From contig PWOD01000032.1 in NCBI GenBank assembly GCA_003557545.1, positions 1-7,618 of the forward strand: DNA of 7,618 nt. Direction: 5' to 3'. Below the pieces are notes generated by a model. It had not been told where the DNA came from. It ran no database searches and saw only the letters and a list, made by a program, of their open reading frames with translations. Origin of the DNA: a bacterium (GTDB lineage: Bacteria > T1Sed10-126). Positions 6,452 through 7,618 of the stretch are shown piece by piece (within the stretch, counting starts at the first letter, position 1; every line of letters begins with the position of its first letter). A program made the position numbers and the translations under genes.

Positions 6452-7255
6452 TCATCTCTCCCCCTTTATTCTCATATGGTCACCGGTTCCAGAGCTCTGT
6501 ATCTTCAGAAGTTCGGACCAGACAGAGACTGCAATATCTCCCGGGCTGGAAGTTCCTAACTGCAGCCCAATTGGAGCATATACTCTTGGATCATCTAATG
6601 GATTTTCTCCGATTTCTTCAGCTATTTCTGCACAGAGCCGCTTAATTTTAGTCTTTGAACCAATCATCCCAATATATCTGGCGGGAGTTTGAAGAGCCTG
6701 TTTCAAAACCACTCCATCAGCCGCATGACCCCTGGTAATAATTGATAGGTAACAATTTTCATCAACAGTTAACCCTTCGAAAACAGCTGAAAAATCCGCA
6801 CAGACAACCTCTTCGGCCAGAGAAAACTTTTCGGGATTAGCATATTCAGGTCGATCATCAACAACTGTATAGGGCCGACCGATAACCTCGGCTATTCGAG
6901 CCACCGCTTCACCAACATGGCCCGCACCAAACTGAATCAAATGAAACTCACGATGATAGACATGAATGAAAAACTCCGCTCGGCCTCCACAATACATCCC
7001 CAGCTCCTCGGGCTCCAGAACATGAACTACCTTCTGACTCTGCCTGTCTTCTATCGCTTTAACCGCCTGTTTTATTATAGTGGCCTCCAGGGTTCCGCCA
7101 CCGATGGTGCCGGCAATTTGACCATCAGGGTAGACAATCATCTGGGCGCCCATATGTCGGGGTGAAGAGGCCTCCGTGTCAATAACAGTAATCAGAGCGA
7201 AAGTCCGACCCTGACGTTGATTTTCACGGACTTCATCGATAATCTCAGCTCTCAT
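6452..7255 (-). CDS. xdhC: XdhC/CoxI family molybdenum-enzyme maturation protein
   Basis: The 267-residue protein belongs to the XdhC family. The best-studied member, Rhodobacter capsulatus XdhC, binds molybdenum cofactor, helps its sulfuration and delivers it to xanthine dehydrogenase. The N-terminal XdhC_CoxI domain carries GTIGGGTLEA (49-58) and the conserved CGGRAEFFIHV (89-99). The C-terminal Rossmann domain shows FGAGHVGEAVA (109-119), VDDRPEYAN (132-140), ITRGHAADG (173-181), GMIGSKTK (196-203) and APIGLQLGTSSPGDIAVSV (227-245). Length and motif order are standard and the reading frame is intact. The ATG at 7255 has AAAGGA ending 9 nt upstream. No xdhA, xdhB, coxL or mocA-like gene lies beside it, so the client enzyme is unknown; related proteins also occur with selenium-dependent molybdenum hydroxylases. 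Its stop codon is 3 bp from the 3' end of the convergent tRNA gene. Family assignment is secure; the symbol is used in the family sense. Confidence 0.93.
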   Translation of the reverse strand: MRAEIIDEVRENQRQGRTFALITVIDTEASSPRHMGAQMIVYPDGQIAGTIGGGTLEATIIKQAVKAIEDRQSQKVVHVLEPEELGMYCGGRAEFFIHVYHREFHLIQFGAGHVGEAVARIAEVIGRPYTVVDDRPEYANPEKFSLAEEVVCADFSAVFEGLTVDENCYLSIITRGHAADGVVLKQALQTPARYIGMIGSKTKIKRLCAEIAEEIGENPLDDPRVYAPIGLQLGTSSPGDIAVSVWSELLKIQSSGTGDHMRIKGER

Positions 7256-7281
7256 AATAATCAGTCCTTTAAACTTTATTG

Positions 7282-7307
7282 TTGTTCTATTTATTATTGT
7301 TCTATTT
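7282..7307. repeat. Two 11-bp direct repeats near the xdhC transcription start
   Basis: TTGTTCTATTT occurs at 7282-7292 and again at 7297-7307, a 15-bp period (AAATAGAACAA on the coding strand of xdhC). The copies lie over and just downstream of the proposed -10 of xdhC, a position suited to an operator. They could also be simple low-complexity sequence. Confidence 0.45.
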
Positions 7308-7331
7308 TACCTTACTCAAACTATCTACCAA
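7304..7331 (-). promoter_or_regulatory. Probable promoter of xdhC
   Basis: On the minus strand TTGGTA (7331-7326, four of six matches) is followed after 16 bp by TAAAAT (7309-7304, five of six matches). The resulting leader to the ATG at 7255 would be about 40 nt. Consensus matching only. Confidence 0.4.
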
Positions 7332-7416
7332 ACCACTCTACCCGATAAGCCAGCTCCAAAAACTGCCAGTCAATCTGTCAAAATCCAGGCAATTCGGTAA
7401 AAATCGGAGGAGGAGA

Positions 7417-7444
7417 TTTACATTCAACCAGGATCAAGTAAAAT
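7417..7444 (+). promoter_or_regulatory. Probable promoter of the metallo-hydrolase gene
   Basis: TTTACA (7417-7422, five of six matches) is followed after 16 bp by TAAAAT (7439-7444, five of six matches). A second TAAAAT (7453-7458) lies 14 bp further on as part of the repeat AGTAAAAT (7437-7444 and 7451-7458). The leader to the TTG start would be about 65 nt. Confidence 0.5.
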
Positions 7445-7504
7445 ACCTAAAGTAAAATCTGAACAAACCAGCTAATTAAATAGTTTGCCGACTAACAAAG
7501 CTAT

Positions 7505-7509
7505 GGAGG
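7505..7509 (+). promoter_or_regulatory. Ribosome binding site GGAGG that decides a TTG start
   Basis: GGAGG lies 7 nt before the TTG at 7517. The frame is closed by a TAA at 7493-7495, with no ATG or GTG in between. The nearby ATG (7503) and TTG (7512) are in other frames. Confidence 0.7.
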
Positions 7510-7516
7510 AATTGAA

Positions 7517-7618
7517 TTGACTGAAAAAATCACTCTGAAAAAATTTCAACTTGGTGAGTTACAAACTAATTGCTATCTACTAAACGATCAAATAATCATT
7601 GACCCCGGGGGCTGGACC
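7517..7618 (+). CDS. Metallo-beta-lactamase-fold hydrolase (glyoxalase II-like), N-terminal part, cut by the right window edge
   Basis: The 34 codons from the TTG at 7517 read (M)TEKITLKKFQLGELQTNC (residues 1-19), then YLLNDQIIIDPGGWT (20-34). The pattern of a leading strand, LxTNCYLL, then IIIDPGG is the typical N-terminus of MBL-fold hydrolases of the hydroxyacylglutathione-hydrolase-like (YcbL/GloB) group. The metal-binding HxHxDH motif would lie beyond the window, so the catalytic centre and substrate cannot be assessed. The TTG start is supported by a well-spaced GGAGG and by an upstream in-frame stop that leaves no other start. The gene is divergent from xdhC. Family assignment is probable, but it rests on a short segment. 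Confidence 0.75.
   Translation, partial: MTEKITLKKFQLGELQTNCYLLNDQIIIDPGGWT

Larger units (their letters stand above)
7256..7516. other. Divergent intergenic region between xdhC and the metallo-hydrolase gene
   Basis: This 261-bp A+T-rich stretch contains promoter candidates for both flanking genes and two sets of short direct repeats (7282-7307 and 7437-7458). I see no RNA gene and no credible small protein gene in it. A purine-rich GGAGGAGGAG (7406-7415) looks like a ribosome binding site but is followed by no ATG, GTG or TTG at a useful distance in an open frame. Confidence 0.6.

Noticed and set aside
7406-7475. Ribosome-binding-like GGAGGAGGAG as a sign of a small leader peptide
   Set aside because: Only a non-standard ATT could start the 17-codon frame that follows; the segment fits better as promoter DNA overlapping TTTACA.
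1-7618. CRISPR array, transposon, prophage, defence or secondary-metabolite system
   Set aside because: No regularly spaced repeats, transposase, integrase, phage or defence-type domains were seen on either strand; the genes are mostly housekeeping or common accessory families.

Overview
The window is ordinary chromosomal DNA from a bacterium. It holds four complete protein genes, one tRNA gene and two protein genes cut by the window edges. A heptose-precursor epimerase (HldD) points to a diderm cell with lipopolysaccharide or another heptose-containing surface glycan. Strong AGGAGG-type ribosome binding sites, TTG starts and A+T-rich intergenic regions with sigma70-like promoters are also seen. 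I cannot fix the lineage; a diderm Firmicutes-like or deltaproteobacterial-like anaerobe is only a guess. No CRISPR array, insertion sequence, phage gene or toxin-antitoxin pair is visible.

Layout: 1-338 (minus) is the N-terminal part of a P1/S58-family (DmpA/NylC-like) peptidase. A divergent intergenic region of about 310 bp follows. Next comes a plus-strand two-gene operon, hldD (653-1627) and mfd (1624-4944), joined by an ATGA stop/start overlap. Four bases after mfd lies the stop codon of a convergent minus-strand PAS-PAS-GGDEF diguanylate cyclase (4949-6253). A short divergent promoter region then leads to tRNA-Asn(GTT) at 6376-6448 on the plus strand. An XdhC-family molybdenum-enzyme maturation gene (6452-7255, minus) converges on the tRNA with only 3 bp between them. 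After a second divergent promoter region of about 260 bp, a metallo-beta-lactamase-fold hydrolase begins at a TTG codon (7517) and runs off the right edge.

The genes do not form one pathway. HldD supplies ADP-L-glycero-D-manno-heptose for surface glycans. Mfd removes stalled RNA polymerase and recruits UvrA for repair. The cyclase makes c-di-GMP in response to a signal sensed by its PAS domains, the first of which resembles the flavin-type PAS of Aer and NifL. XdhC services a molybdenum hydroxylase encoded elsewhere. I see no undescribed system. The points most worth a second look are the hldD-mfd coupling, the cyclase's possible redox sensor, the tight tRNA/xdhC convergence and several operator-like repeats in the promoter regions.
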